A stretch of DNA of 32,856 nucleotides from Psychromonas sp. Urea-02u-13 (GTDB taxonomy: Bacteria; Pseudomonadota; Gammaproteobacteria; Enterobacterales; Psychromonadaceae). The notes under the pieces are model-generated. The model made no database searches, was not told the DNA's origin, and saw only the letters and a list, made by a program, of their open reading frames with translations. The translations under genes and the position numbers were made by a program. Below, in pieces: positions 1-7,585 of this stretch. The stretch covers positions 1 through 32,856 of the forward strand of contig NZ_PJBZ01000083.1 of assembly GCF_002835995.1 (NCBI RefSeq). The letters are read 5' to 3'. How positions within the stretch are numbered: the stretch's first letter is position 1; every line of letters begins with the position of its first letter.

Positions 1-12
1 GGCGAGGTGCGC

Positions 13-40
13 ATAATACGCTAACCTTGAACCTTGTCAA
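13..40 (-). promoter_or_regulatory. rRNA-type promoter P2 (leftward)
   Basis: On the minus strand a perfect -35 TTGACA (35-40) is followed after 16 bp by -10 TATTAT (13-18), then a GC-rich discriminator beginning GCGCACC. Spacing, GCG before the -10 and the discriminator resemble E. coli rrn P2 promoters. Transcription would start at about base 5 and run out of the window to the left, presumably into a 16S rRNA leader. The rRNA genes themselves are not in the window. Confidence 0.75.
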
Positions 41-183
41 GACCTTAAATTTTATTATTTTCAAAAGATTAACACCTTTTTAAATAACGAAATCATAATT
101 AAGATTTTCGACTCAAACTCTAGGAGCTTGTTGGTTCGGACTCGGTAATTAACTTTCGTTAGTTGCCTTGTCTGTGGGGTCGC

Positions 184-211
184 ATTATAGGGATTGCGCG
201 AGCATTGGCAA
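184..211 (-). promoter_or_regulatory. rRNA-type promoter P1 (leftward) with AT-rich upstream element
   Basis: On the minus strand a -35 TTGCCA (206-211) and a perfect -10 TATAAT (184-189) are separated by 16 bp. The context CCCTATAATGCGACCCC closely resembles the E. coli rrnB P1 core, where the GC-rich discriminator gives stringent control. Bases 212-250 upstream of the -35 are A/T-rich, as expected of an UP element. P1 lies about 170 bp upstream of P2, the usual tandem rrn order. Confidence 0.75.
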
Positions 212-333
212 GCGTTTATTTACTGTTTATTTCAATTTAATGACTGAGTGATTAATTAACAAACAAAGCGCCTATATTTACTTCTATTATTCGCTATTCT
301 TTTCTATAAATCACAATTAACACAGGCATTTTT

Positions 334-1206
334 ATGCATTTTCTTCGTATATTAGTCATCATCTTTATCTTCATCCCCTTTACAGCGTTTGTTAGCAGTA
401 AAGATAAAGCTATTATTTCCGATTCCGCTTTATTTAACGTGAATCAATCCATTCCTTTAATAGCACGCATAGATACAGGAGCAAGTCGCTCTTCTATTAA
501 TGCTATAAACATTAAGGTTAAGAATGCGCATAAAAGCATGCAAGATAATGTTGGCAAGATAGTCACCTTTAACATTGTTGATGCTAAAGGCGTTAAATTT
601 CCCATCTCCACTAAAATCCTTACTGTTAAAACGACAAAAACACCTCAGGGAAGAGAACACCGCTACTTAGTTGCTCTTTCATTAACTTGGAACGGTAAAG
701 AAAGTAAGATTAAGGTAAACCTGCGTGATAGAAGTAATTTAAAATACAAACTCTTGATCGGTCGAGACTGGTTAAATAAAAATGCATTAGTAGATGTAAA
801 CCCTAAAGGAGTTATTGGCCCTGTTGCCGATTTCAGAGTAGACGATGATTTTCCTATTACAGCAAGGGTTGATACAGGTGCGGCATCCACTTCTATCAAT
901 GCTACTAATATTAAAGTAAACAACAGCTCAGTAAAGATGACTCAGAATATAGGGAAATTGATTAGCTTCGATATTATCAATGACCAAGGGGACGTTAAGC
1001 GTTTATCGGCAACGATTATAAAAGTAACCGAAGTAACTAATGCTATTAGTAGTGAGTACCGTTATAAAGTTGCGCTTAAAATTAAGTGGCAGAATAAAGT
1101 GCAAATGTTAAACATTAATTTAAAAGACCGCACTAAGCTGACTTATAAAATGTTAATTGGCCGTGACTGGCTTAGGAATAATGCCATCGTAGATACTTCA
1201 CTATAA
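334..1206 (+). CDS. Secreted tandem retropepsin-like (RimK-associated "Zn_protease" family) protein
   Basis: The 290-residue product begins with a hydrophobic signal peptide (about residues 1-22) and then carries two homologous halves, about 38-158 and 172-290. Each half has a DTGA motif followed by SxxSIN (Asp47 and Asp180) and ends in a near-identical LIGRDWL motif. This is the pattern of the retropepsin-like family annotated as putative ATP-dependent zinc protease (Pfam 05618, COG4067). Members usually carry one such domain, and retropepsins need two DTG aspartates, normally supplied by a dimer. Here one chain supplies both, as in pepsin. The substrate is unknown and export to the periplasm is inferred. 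An AGG lies 8 bases before the ATG. Activity is not shown by the sequence. Confidence 0.75.
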   Translation: MHFLRILVIIFIFIPFTAFVSSKDKAIISDSALFNVNQSIPLIARIDTGASRSSINAINIKVKNAHKSMQDNVGKIVTFNIVDAKGVKFPISTKILTVKTTKTPQGREHRYLVALSLTWNGKESKIKVNLRDRSNLKYKLLIGRDWLNKNALVDVNPKGVIGPVADFRVDDDFPITARVDTGAASTSINATNIKVNNSSVKMTQNIGKLISFDIINDQGDVKRLSATIIKVTEVTNAISSEYRYKVALKIKWQNKVQMLNINLKDRTKLTYKMLIGRDWLRNNAIVDTSL

Positions 1207-1216
1207 ATCTAAAAGC

Positions 1217-1241
1217 AAAAAAGGAGCCTAAGCTCCTTTTT
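1217..1241. terminator. Bidirectional rho-independent terminator
   Basis: AAAAAAGGAGC and GCTCCTTTTT flank a CTAA loop. It serves the retropepsin-like gene on the plus strand and ppnP on the minus strand. Confidence 0.85.
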
Positions 1242-1259
1242 AAATTCAAATTTTAGCGA

Positions 1260-1547
1260 TTACTTTTCGTAAAGACAAAGATAAGCAGTTTGTACAACTA
1301 CTTTTACATCAAAGCTTGAATTAGCTTCTACTTCGAAAGTTTCGCCTGCAGGGTAAGTAACCCATTCCGTTGCATCTAATAATCTAACTGTTAAGCTGCC
1401 ACTTACCACTGTCATGTACTCTTTAACGCCAGTGCCCAGTGTGTATTCGCCAACTTCCATTACACCAACAGTTGCTGGTAATGTTTCGCTTTGGAAGACA
1501 ATCGACTTTATGTTGCCTTCAAAATATTCGTTAGTTTCAAAACTCAT
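1260..1547 (-). CDS. ppnP: Pyrimidine/purine nucleoside phosphorylase PpnP (YaiE, DUF1255)
   Basis: A 95-residue single-domain cupin, the normal size for PpnP/YaiE. The family performs phosphorolysis of purine and pyrimidine nucleosides to the free base and ribose-1-phosphate in the cytoplasm. Recognisable family stretches are the N-terminal NEYFEGNIKSI, the GVMEVGEYTLGTGVKEYMTV block, the cupin segment GSLTVRL and the PAGETFEVEANSSFDVKV core. The start is preceded by AAGGAAATAG, a good ribosome binding site. It is convergent with the retropepsin-like gene, with the shared terminator just past its end, and appears to be a single-gene unit downstream of yheS. Confidence 0.92.
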   Translation of the reverse strand: MSFETNEYFEGNIKSIVFQSETLPATVGVMEVGEYTLGTGVKEYMTVVSGSLTVRLLDATEWVTYPAGETFEVEANSSFDVKVVVQTAYLCLYEK

Positions 1548-1606
1548 TCTATTTCCTTTTTATAGTAATACTTTCGCGCTGATTATGACGAAGCTTGCTT
1601 GAAAAC

Positions 1607-3517
1607 TCAAGCTTCAAGCGCAGCCTGTAATTCTTCTATCTTTTCTTGTGCATCCATCCACAACATTTCCACTTCTTCAAGATGATCTTTCACCTCTCCC
1701 TGCTCTTTTAATAACCCTGTTAACAGTTTTTTATTTTCTTGATCATAAAGTGCGCTATCGCCTAGTTGATCTTCTATTTCAGCTAGTCGAGAGGAATAAC
1801 CATCCATCTTTTTTTCAGCGCTTGTTAACTGTTTCTTAAAGGGTGTTAATTTTTTACGAAATTCAGCTTCGAGCCTTTTTTGATCTTTTCGATTCGCGCT
1901 TGCAGAGGTTGTTTTATCTGTTTTTTGTTCTGCTTGCTTGTCGATACGTTGTTGGTCAGATAACCATTGATGATAATCATCAAGATCACCTGCAAATGGC
2001 TCAACTTTTTTATCGTGAACTAAGTAAAGATCATCTGTTGTGGTGCGTAATAGATGCCTATCATGCGAAACCACTACCATCGCGCCTTCAAACGCCTGCA
2101 ATGCAACCGTTAACGCATGGCGCATTTCTAAATCAAGGTGATTGGTTGGTTCATCAAGTAATAGTAGATTAGGTTTTTGCCATACTAATAGCGCCAAGAC
2201 TAAACGTGCTTTTTCACCACCAGAAAATGGTGCAACAATATCAAATGCCTTTTCCCCTTGAAAACCAAAGCTCCCTAAGAAACTACGTAGTGGCAACTCT
2301 TTTTCATCGGGGGCTAAACGCGCTAAATGTTGCATCGGCGTTTCATCTAAACGTAAAAACTCTAATTGGTGCTGCGCAAAGTAACCAATTTTTGCATTAG
2401 TGTTTATTTCTATTTTTCCAGACGTAGGCTGAAGTTGGTCTGACAGCAATTTAATGAGTGTTGATTTACCTGCACCATTTCGCCCCAGTAATCCAATACG
2501 GCTTCCTGGTACTAAATTTAATTTTATCTGGTCAAGGATTAGAACATCATCATAACCCGCACTTACTTTTTCCAATGTGAGTAATGGCATTGGTAATGCA
2601 TCGGGCTCTCGAAATGAAAAGCTAAATTGGTTATCAAGATGTGCCGGTAATAATTGTTCCATTTTTTCTAACGCTTTAATACGGCTTTGCGCTTGTTTGG
2701 CTTTATTCGCTTTATAACGAAAACGGTCAATATAGCTTTGCATATGATCCATTTGCGCTTGTTGCTTCTCATAAGAAGACTGTTGCTGCATTAGCTTTTC
2801 AGCGCGTTGACGTTCAAAGCTTGTATAGTTTCCTGTGTATTCAAACAGTTTATTTTGTTCAATATGAATAATCTTATCAACAATGCTATCGATAAAATCT
2901 CTATCATGAGAGATAAGTATTAACGTACCTTGATATTGGCGTAGCCATTTTTCAAGCCAGATAACCGCATCTAAATCGAGATGATTGGTGGGTTCATCGA
3001 GTAATAATAAATCAGAAGGACAAAGCAAAGCTTGTGCTAAATTCAAACGCATACGCCAACCACCAGAAAAATCACTCACCGAGCGCCCTTGTGCTTGTTC
3101 ACTAAAACCCAGACCAGCCAATAACTCAGCAGCGCGTGATTCAATAGTGTAACCACCAGCATTATCGAGCAATATATGCATTTCGGCTATTTTAGTGCCA
3201 TTATCAGCCTCTTCAGCGATGCGTAATTTATCTTGTAACAGTCGGAAATCACGATCACCATCAATCACATACTGCAGGGCATTTTTGTCAAGTGCAGGCG
3301 TTTCTTGTGCAACACTGGCTAACTGCCATTGATGGGGAATCGTCAGGTCACCTGCATCAACGTGCGCTTCTTGTTTTAATAATGTGAAAAAGCTAGATTT
3401 TCCGCAACCGTTAGCGCCTACTAAACCTACTTTTTGTCTTGGGTTGATTGTTGCGCTGGCATCTTTTAACAATGCTTTTCCACCACGGATAAATTCGATA
3501 TTTGTTGCAACAATCAT
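1607..3517 (-). CDS. yheS: ABC-F family ATPase YheS
   Basis: The 636-residue product (E. coli YheS is about 637) has two ABC ATPase domains and no membrane segments. Domain 1 has Walker A GANGCGKSS and signature SGGWRMRL followed by LLLLDEPTNHLD. Domain 2 has GRNGAGKST, SGGEKARL and the same Walker B. The two are joined by a charged helical linker, and a lysine/glutamate-rich coiled coil ends the protein. ABC-F proteins act on the ribosome rather than in transport; YheS is thought to assist translation. The open frame extends 14 codons further (to 3559), but the ATG at 3517 matches the conserved N-terminus MIVATNIEFIRGG and has GAGAAA upstream. In relatives yheS lies near yheV and slyD, as here, where they are divergent. 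Confidence 0.95.
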   Translation of the reverse strand: MIVATNIEFIRGGKALLKDASATINPRQKVGLVGANGCGKSSFFTLLKQEAHVDAGDLTIPHQWQLASVAQETPALDKNALQYVIDGDRDFRLLQDKLRIAEEADNGTKIAEMHILLDNAGGYTIESRAAELLAGLGFSEQAQGRSVSDFSGGWRMRLNLAQALLCPSDLLLLDEPTNHLDLDAVIWLEKWLRQYQGTLILISHDRDFIDSIVDKIIHIEQNKLFEYTGNYTSFERQRAEKLMQQQSSYEKQQAQMDHMQSYIDRFRYKANKAKQAQSRIKALEKMEQLLPAHLDNQFSFSFREPDALPMPLLTLEKVSAGYDDVLILDQIKLNLVPGSRIGLLGRNGAGKSTLIKLLSDQLQPTSGKIEINTNAKIGYFAQHQLEFLRLDETPMQHLARLAPDEKELPLRSFLGSFGFQGEKAFDIVAPFSGGEKARLVLALLVWQKPNLLLLDEPTNHLDLEMRHALTVALQAFEGAMVVVSHDRHLLRTTTDDLYLVHDKKVEPFAGDLDDYHQWLSDQQRIDKQAEQKTDKTTSASANRKDQKRLEAEFRKKLTPFKKQLTSAEKKMDGYSSRLAEIEDQLGDSALYDQENKKLLTGLLKEQGEVKDHLEEVEMLWMDAQEKIEELQAALEA

Positions 3518-3642
3518 AAATAGCTTTCTCAATAATATTGGGGGGTGGATAATAACCAATTTTATAAAGTTGAGCCATAGCTACTGGTAATGAAAATTTA
3601 TTTGATTACCATGTATTTATTCTTCAAACGGTAGAAAATAGC

Positions 3643-3867
3643 ATGAGTTTATCTAAAAATAGAAAGCGTTTTATTGCAGGAGCAAGCTGTCCAAAATGCA
3701 ACACACTTGACACAGTAGCACTGACATTAGAAAATGCGGTAGAAACATTAATCTGCGTGTCTTGCGGTTTTACACAAACACAAACACCTAAACAAGCAAC
3801 AGCAGCTACACGCCAATTTGAACAGATGATTGGTGTTTTTGATCCTGCTGAAAATAGCGAGAAATAA
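3643..3867 (+). CDS. yheV: YheV family zinc-ribbon protein (DUF2387)
   Basis: A 74-residue protein with a basic N-terminus (SLSKNRKRFIAGASC) and a zinc-ribbon pattern CPKC at about residues 16-19 and CVSCGF at about 38-41. This matches the small YheV family of putative metal-binding proteins of unknown function. The stop codon ends one base before the slyD start, so the two genes are almost certainly cotranscribed and perhaps translationally coupled. It is divergent from yheS, the same neighbourhood seen in enterobacteria. Confidence 0.88.
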   Translation: MSLSKNRKRFIAGASCPKCNTLDTVALTLENAVETLICVSCGFTQTQTPKQATAATRQFEQMIGVFDPAENSEK

Positions 3868-3868
3868 A

Positions 3869-4447
3869 ATGAAAATTACAAATAATTCAGTGGTTTCAAT
3901 CCACTTTGGTGTTGCAGAAGTTGACGGTAGCGCACTTGATAGTACTGAAAATGGCGCACCACTTGATTTCATTCAAGGCGCAGGTTACTTAGTACCGGGT
4001 CTTGAAGCTGAATTAGCAGGCAAAGTAGTTGGCGACAAGTTCGATGTTAAACTTGAAGCAAAAGATGCATACGGCGAGTTCCAAGACGAATTGGTACAAC
4101 AAGTTCCACGTGATCTTTTCGAAGGTGTTGATACTATTGAAGTAGGTATGTCTTTCCAAGCAGATACAGACCAAGGTCAACGTACTGTTGAAGTCACTGA
4201 TATTACAGATGGCATGGTAAGCATCGATGCAAATCACCCATTAGCAGGTATGGCTTTGCAATTTATTGGTGAAGTTGTTGCTGTTCGTGAAGCAACTAAA
4301 GAAGAGCTTGAGCATGGCCATATTCATCAAAATGGTGGTTCATGTGGTCATAATCATTCTGAAGCTGAAAGCTGTACTACTGAGCAAGAAGAGTCAGAAG
4401 TGAAAAAAGAAGAGTCTGCAGATGGATGTTGTGGCGGTTGTCACTAA
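3869..4447 (+). CDS. slyD: FKBP-type peptidyl-prolyl isomerase SlyD
   Basis: The 192-residue protein is a cytoplasmic prolyl isomerase, chaperone and nickel-binding metallochaperone, which in known species feeds hydrogenase maturation. Residues 1-70 and 130-145 form the FKBP domain (QGAGYLVPGLEAELAGK is typical), with the insert-in-flap chaperone domain between. The C-terminal tail, from about residue 150, is rich in His and Cys (HGHIHQNGG, CGHNH, CCGGCH), the SlyD metal-binding tail. The frame is open from 3830 inside yheV, but the ATG at 3869 gives the conserved start MKITNNSVVSIHFGV and follows the yheV stop by one base. Confidence 0.96.
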   Translation: MKITNNSVVSIHFGVAEVDGSALDSTENGAPLDFIQGAGYLVPGLEAELAGKVVGDKFDVKLEAKDAYGEFQDELVQQVPRDLFEGVDTIEVGMSFQADTDQGQRTVEVTDITDGMVSIDANHPLAGMALQFIGEVVAVREATKEELEHGHIHQNGGSCGHNHSEAESCTTEQEESEVKKEESADGCCGGCH

Positions 4448-4476
4448 TCATTGCAATTAGTTACTAGCTAAACTCT

Positions 4477-4508
4477 AAAAAGTTGTGCCTTACTCGGGTG
4501 CAACTTTT
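4477..4508. terminator. Terminator between slyD and the 4507 gene
   Basis: AAAAGTTG and CAACTTTT form an 8-bp stem around a 16-base loop. It overlaps the last bases of the convergent gene on the minus strand and probably serves both. Confidence 0.65.
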
Positions 4509-4920
4509 ATATTGCATAATCAATGGTTGGATCTGCGATTGGGCTCACCGCGCGATTGTATTTTTCCTGAATGACAGAAATAGATAACTTAAAATCTTTC
4601 ATAATTATTAACGCCTTACTTTCGTTCTCCCCTCCTAGTTCATATCTCTTAGCAAAAAAACTTAATCGACGTTGTTGCGCGGCAAATTGATGCTGTTCGT
4701 TATCTTGATTTTTAGATTGCCCATTTTCATCTTGAATAAACTCCTTTGCCTGCGCGGAAAACTGCGGGTTATCCTCATCCTCCCTTAATTTGGCATAAGA
4801 AGCGATGACCTCCGTTTTAGGAATGACAGGTCTAATTAGATTTTCGCGCTGCAGGGCTTCCGTTGCAGGATGAAAAGGAACAGCAATGGCAGTTGGTAAA
4901 GCCGCATTAATGTTAGCCAT
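4507..4920 (-). CDS. Conserved-looking hypothetical protein, second of a two-gene unit
   Basis: A 137-residue soluble protein that I do not recognise with confidence. It has no signal peptide or membrane segment. The N-terminal third is Pro/Ala-rich with ENLIRPVIPKTE. The middle is charged (REDEDNPQF, QDENGQSKNQDNEQHQ) and includes a Gln-rich helix running into RRLSFFAKRYELGGE. It starts six bases after the stop of the flagellar-rod-like gene and has no clear ribosome binding site, which suggests translational coupling. Because its partner resembles flagellar rod/hook C-termini, a surface or flagellar link is possible, but that is inference. Confidence 0.6.
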   Translation of the reverse strand: MANINAALPTAIAVPFHPATEALQRENLIRPVIPKTEVIASYAKLREDEDNPQFSAQAKEFIQDENGQSKNQDNEQHQFAAQQRRLSFFAKRYELGGENESKALIIMKDFKLSISVIQEKYNRAVSPIADPTIDYAI

Positions 4921-4926
4921 ATTACA

Positions 4927-5214
4927 TTACACAGATGTGTCGATTAACGTACCAACCATATCATTCGCTGTGCTGATAACTTTCACTGAAGCTTTGGCTT
5001 GTAGCTCAGCGATCTTCATATTGATTACTTCAGTAGTAATAGAGATGGGTGCACGCTCTGCAGATAGAGAAGGACTCCCCGATGCCTGCTGATCATCCGC
5101 CATACTTTTTTCTGCTGTGCCCGCATGGGCTATCCGAGAACTTGCGTTACTCAGCTGTGCAGATGCATCTTGAAAACCAGCGAAGCCAGAATTAAACGCG
5201 GAACGAACATCCAT
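4927..5214 (-). CDS. Small orphan protein resembling flagellar rod/hook termini
   Basis: A 95-residue protein. The N-terminus (RSAFNSGFAGFQDASAQLSNAS) is like the first helix of flagellar axial proteins. The C-terminus (MKIAELQAKASVKVISTAND plus a final GTLID) resembles the conserved C-terminal helix of rod and hook proteins, where a typical ending is NAKVIQTADEMLGTLL. The whole central domain of a normal rod protein is absent, leaving only a short Ser/Ala-rich linker. AAGGTGATTT before the ATG is a good ribosome binding site. No other flagellar gene is in the window. It could be a reduced axial protein, a structural mimic or an unrelated helical protein. Confidence 0.6.
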   Translation of the reverse strand: MDVRSAFNSGFAGFQDASAQLSNASSRIAHAGTAEKSMADDQQASGSPSLSAERAPISITTEVINMKIAELQAKASVKVISTANDMVGTLIDTSV

Positions 5215-5290
5215 AAATCACCTTAGCTAAAATTGTAAACCTATTAAAGTATGGCATTATATTATCACAAATAAAGTGTTTGATTAAATT

Positions 5291-6064
5291 TTAACCACAA
5301 ATGAATTCTATCATTCGTTGGCAAAATAAATCGCTCTCACTCATAAAAGGAGCGTGAGCTGAGTTTTCAAACAGTTGTGACTGCATAGAAGGCGCTAACG
5401 CCTGCATGTCATGTTGCACTTGTTGTGGTACTAAACTATCAAATTGACCAAATAGTGATAAACAAGGAGTCGATAAATTAGCGAATGATAAACGAATATC
5501 AGAGTCAGCGAGTAACTTAAGCCCTGCGTCTAATGCTCTTTGGTCTGCATCTTTAGTGCCGTTTAGTAGTTTTTTAAATGCCATACTGTCTTTTCGAGCA
5601 CTTGCACATCCCATTGCTTGTAACGCAATGAAACGTGTTAATGTTTTACTAGGGTTTGTCTGTAATCCTAATGAGAAGTTATCAAAAACAGATTTATCCA
5701 CACCCGGCCAAGCTTCATCTGCGACAAACTTAACCGAGCAAGCAACTTGAATTAACTTATTCACGCGTAGCGGATAATTTATTGCGGCGTAAGTTGCAAT
5801 CAAGCCACCTAATGACCAGCCACACCATACCGCGGATTCAGGCACGACCTGCAAAATAGCTTCACTGATCGATTTTAGTGAATAATCAGATAACGGCTCG
5901 CTTTGACCAAATCCAGGAAGGTCTACAAGGTATAAACAAAAGCGTTGGCTCAGTTGTTCAATGACAGGTTGCCAAACAGCAGAATTAACTCCCCAACCAT
6001 GCAATAAAACTAAAGGCTCACCCTCTCCTACTATTTTGCAATATACCGCTTGCTCTATACTCAA
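5291..6064 (-). CDS. bioH: Pimeloyl-[ACP] methyl ester esterase BioH
   Basis: A 257-residue alpha/beta hydrolase that frees pimeloyl-ACP from its methyl ester at the end of the BioC-BioH route of biotin synthesis. Visible elements are the oxyanion motif LLHGWG (about residues 20-25), the nucleophile elbow GWSLGG (Ser84), the acid in FGQFDSLVP and the catalytic His in NSAHAPF near the C-terminus. Length equals E. coli BioH (256). The start is TTG at 6064, with GTGAG about 9 bases upstream. It is divergent from comF/gntX and followed by nfuA, the E. coli bioH-gntX-nfuA neighbourhood, so the assignment is firm. Confidence 0.95.
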   Translation of the reverse strand: MSIEQAVYCKIVGEGEPLVLLHGWGVNSAVWQPVIEQLSQRFCLYLVDLPGFGQSEPLSDYSLKSISEAILQVVPESAVWCGWSLGGLIATYAAINYPLRVNKLIQVACSVKFVADEAWPGVDKSVFDNFSLGLQTNPSKTLTRFIALQAMGCASARKDSMAFKKLLNGTKDADQRALDAGLKLLADSDIRLSFANLSTPCLSLFGQFDSLVPQQVQHDMQALAPSMQSQLFENSAHAPFMSESDLFCQRMIEFICG

Positions 6065-6115
6065 AATTTACGACTCACTTCTATTGATAATAAGGGGAAC
6101 TAAATTATTTTTCAT

Positions 6116-6856
6116 TTGATAGCACAACACACAAAACAACTGGTTGAGCTTTTATTACCTGCGCAATGTTTAGTCTGTGCATTAAAAAGTAATAATAAAC
6201 TGATCTGTCACTATTGTGAAAAAAAGATCCTGACGCCACGAAGTTACTGCTTACATTGCGCTTTGCCATTAAATAAAAATGCAGACTACTGTGGGGATTG
6301 CCTTAAAAAAGCATATTTATTTAATCATATTCACGCATTAGGAGACTATAAGAAGCCTCTTTCACAGCTTATTAAACAACTTAAATATCAACAACAGCTC
6401 GTAGCAGGCGAGTTACTGGCTTATCTATTAATAAAATCTGTTGTCAGTCGCTATACAAAACAACAATTATCAGCATTCGATTATTTATTAGCAGTGCCCT
6501 TACACCCTAAAAAATTACAACTGCGCGGATTTAACCAAGCTCAGATAATTTGTGATCGTTTAAGTGAACAATTAAACATTCCTTTATTAGAAAACTGTAT
6601 CACACGTAATAAAGAGACCATTGCACAGGAAGGTTTATCAATAAAGAAAAGAAAAATGAATTTATCTAACGCCTTTTCTTATCAGAAAAATAGTGGCCAA
6701 GAAATTATTGGTAAAAGTATCTTAGTGATCGATGACGTAGTGACAACGGGCGCGACAATTAATAGTTTGTGTAAATTATTAAAAGATAAAGAAGCCAATA
6801 TGATTATCGTGTTTTGTATCAGCCGTACTGCTATTGATAAAGAAATACAGAGCTAA
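6116..6856 (+). CDS. ComF/GntX family amidophosphoribosyltransferase-like protein
   Basis: The 246-residue product has four CxxC-type pairs in the first 65 residues (CLVC, CHYC, CLHC, CGDC), a zinc-binding region. A phosphoribosyltransferase domain follows, with the PRPP motif VLVIDDVVTTGAT near residue 210. ComF homologues support DNA uptake in competent bacteria; the E. coli member GntX sits at the same place between bioH and nfuA. There is no ATG at the front. The first standard start is TTG at 6116, but the only good ribosome binding site (AAGGGG, 6092-6097) lies 18 bases upstream of it. An in-frame ATT at 6104 is better spaced and follows an in-frame stop at 6101, so the exact start is uncertain. 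Confidence 0.88.
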   Translation: MIAQHTKQLVELLLPAQCLVCALKSNNKLICHYCEKKILTPRSYCLHCALPLNKNADYCGDCLKKAYLFNHIHALGDYKKPLSQLIKQLKYQQQLVAGELLAYLLIKSVVSRYTKQQLSAFDYLLAVPLHPKKLQLRGFNQAQIICDRLSEQLNIPLLENCITRNKETIAQEGLSIKKRKMNLSNAFSYQKNSGQEIIGKSILVIDDVVTTGATINSLCKLLKDKEANMIIVFCISRTAIDKEIQS

Positions 6857-6904
6857 CAATACATTTTATTATTTTTTTACATTCCTCTTCCTTGCATTGA
6901 GCGG

Positions 6905-6910
6905 TATAAT
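6905..6910 (+). promoter_or_regulatory. Likely -10 element of the nfuA promoter
   Basis: A perfect TATAAT lies 40 bases before the nfuA start codon, inside the 93-base gap after comF. No good -35 is seen at the right distance (TTCCTC at 17 bp), so an activator may be needed or the site may be weak. Confidence 0.45.
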
Positions 6911-6949
6911 ACCCCACTAAACAACTCAAGAATAACCAGAGGCAGAACA

Positions 6950-7531
6950 ATGATTGAGATCACTCCCAGTGCAGAAGAACACTTTAGAAAGTTATTAGCG
7001 CCACAAAAAGAGGGAACAAGTATTCGTATATTTGTAATAAACCCTGGCACACCTAAAGCGGAATGTGGCGTTTCTTACTGCCCACCTGAAGCAGTTGAAA
7101 GTAGTGATACACGCTTGAGCTACGAAGGGTTCGATGCATTAGTTGATGAAGTTAGCATCCCATTCTTAGAAGAAGCATTTATCGATCTTGTTGAAGAAGA
7201 AACAGGTACACAATTAACGCTAAAAGCACCTAATGCAAAAATGCGTAAAGTGAAAGATGGTGCGCCACTGATTGAACGTGTTGAATATGTTATTCAAGTG
7301 CAAATAAACCCACAACTTGCGAGTCATGGTGGTTTTATTAAATTAATCGAATTAACAGAAGACAATGTCGCAGTTATTGAATTTGGCGGTGGCTGTAATG
7401 GTTGTTCTCAAGTGGATTTAACCCTTAAAGAGGGTATTGAAAAAGAGTTACTTGAAGAATTTTCTGGTGAACTTAATGCAGTACGTGACATTACTGAGCA
7501 TCAAAGCGGAGACCATTCGTTCTACAAATAA
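6950..7531 (+). CDS. nfuA: Fe/S biogenesis protein NfuA
   Basis: The 193-residue protein (E. coli 191) is a cytoplasmic carrier that assembles a [4Fe-4S] cluster and passes it to client enzymes. Residues 1-95 form the degenerate A-type scaffold domain ([16 protein letters not shown]). Residues 110-185 form the Nfu domain with the cluster-binding CxxC in [19 protein letters not shown]. In the N-terminal domain the A-type cysteines are not all kept ([11 protein letters not shown]), normal for NfuA. It has its own candidate -10 and ends at a terminator shared with the convergent transporter gene. Confidence 0.97.
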   Translation: MIEITPSAEEHFRKLLAPQKEGTSIRIFVINPGTPKAECGVSYCPPEAVESSDTRLSYEGFDALVDEVSIPFLEEAFIDLVEEETGTQLTLKAPNAKMRKVKDGAPLIERVEYVIQVQINPQLASHGGFIKLIELTEDNVAVIEFGGGCNGCSQVDLTLKEGIEKELLEEFSGELNAVRDITEHQSGDHSFYK

Positions 7532-7558
7532 CGAATGCCACTTTGAGATAGATTGCCA

Positions 7559-7585
7559 TAAAAGAGAAGCCTAGCTTCTCTTTTT
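7559..7585. terminator. Bidirectional terminator between nfuA and the YjeH-like gene
   Basis: AAAAAGAGAAGC and GCTTCTCTTTTT flank a three-base loop (7571-7573). That loop is itself the stop codon of the transporter gene on the minus strand, so the hairpin's 3' arm lies inside that coding sequence. Confidence 0.8.

Noticed and set aside
1843-2172. 109-codon plus-strand frame inside yheS
   Set aside because: It lies entirely within the second ATPase domain of yheS on the opposite strand and resembles no known protein.
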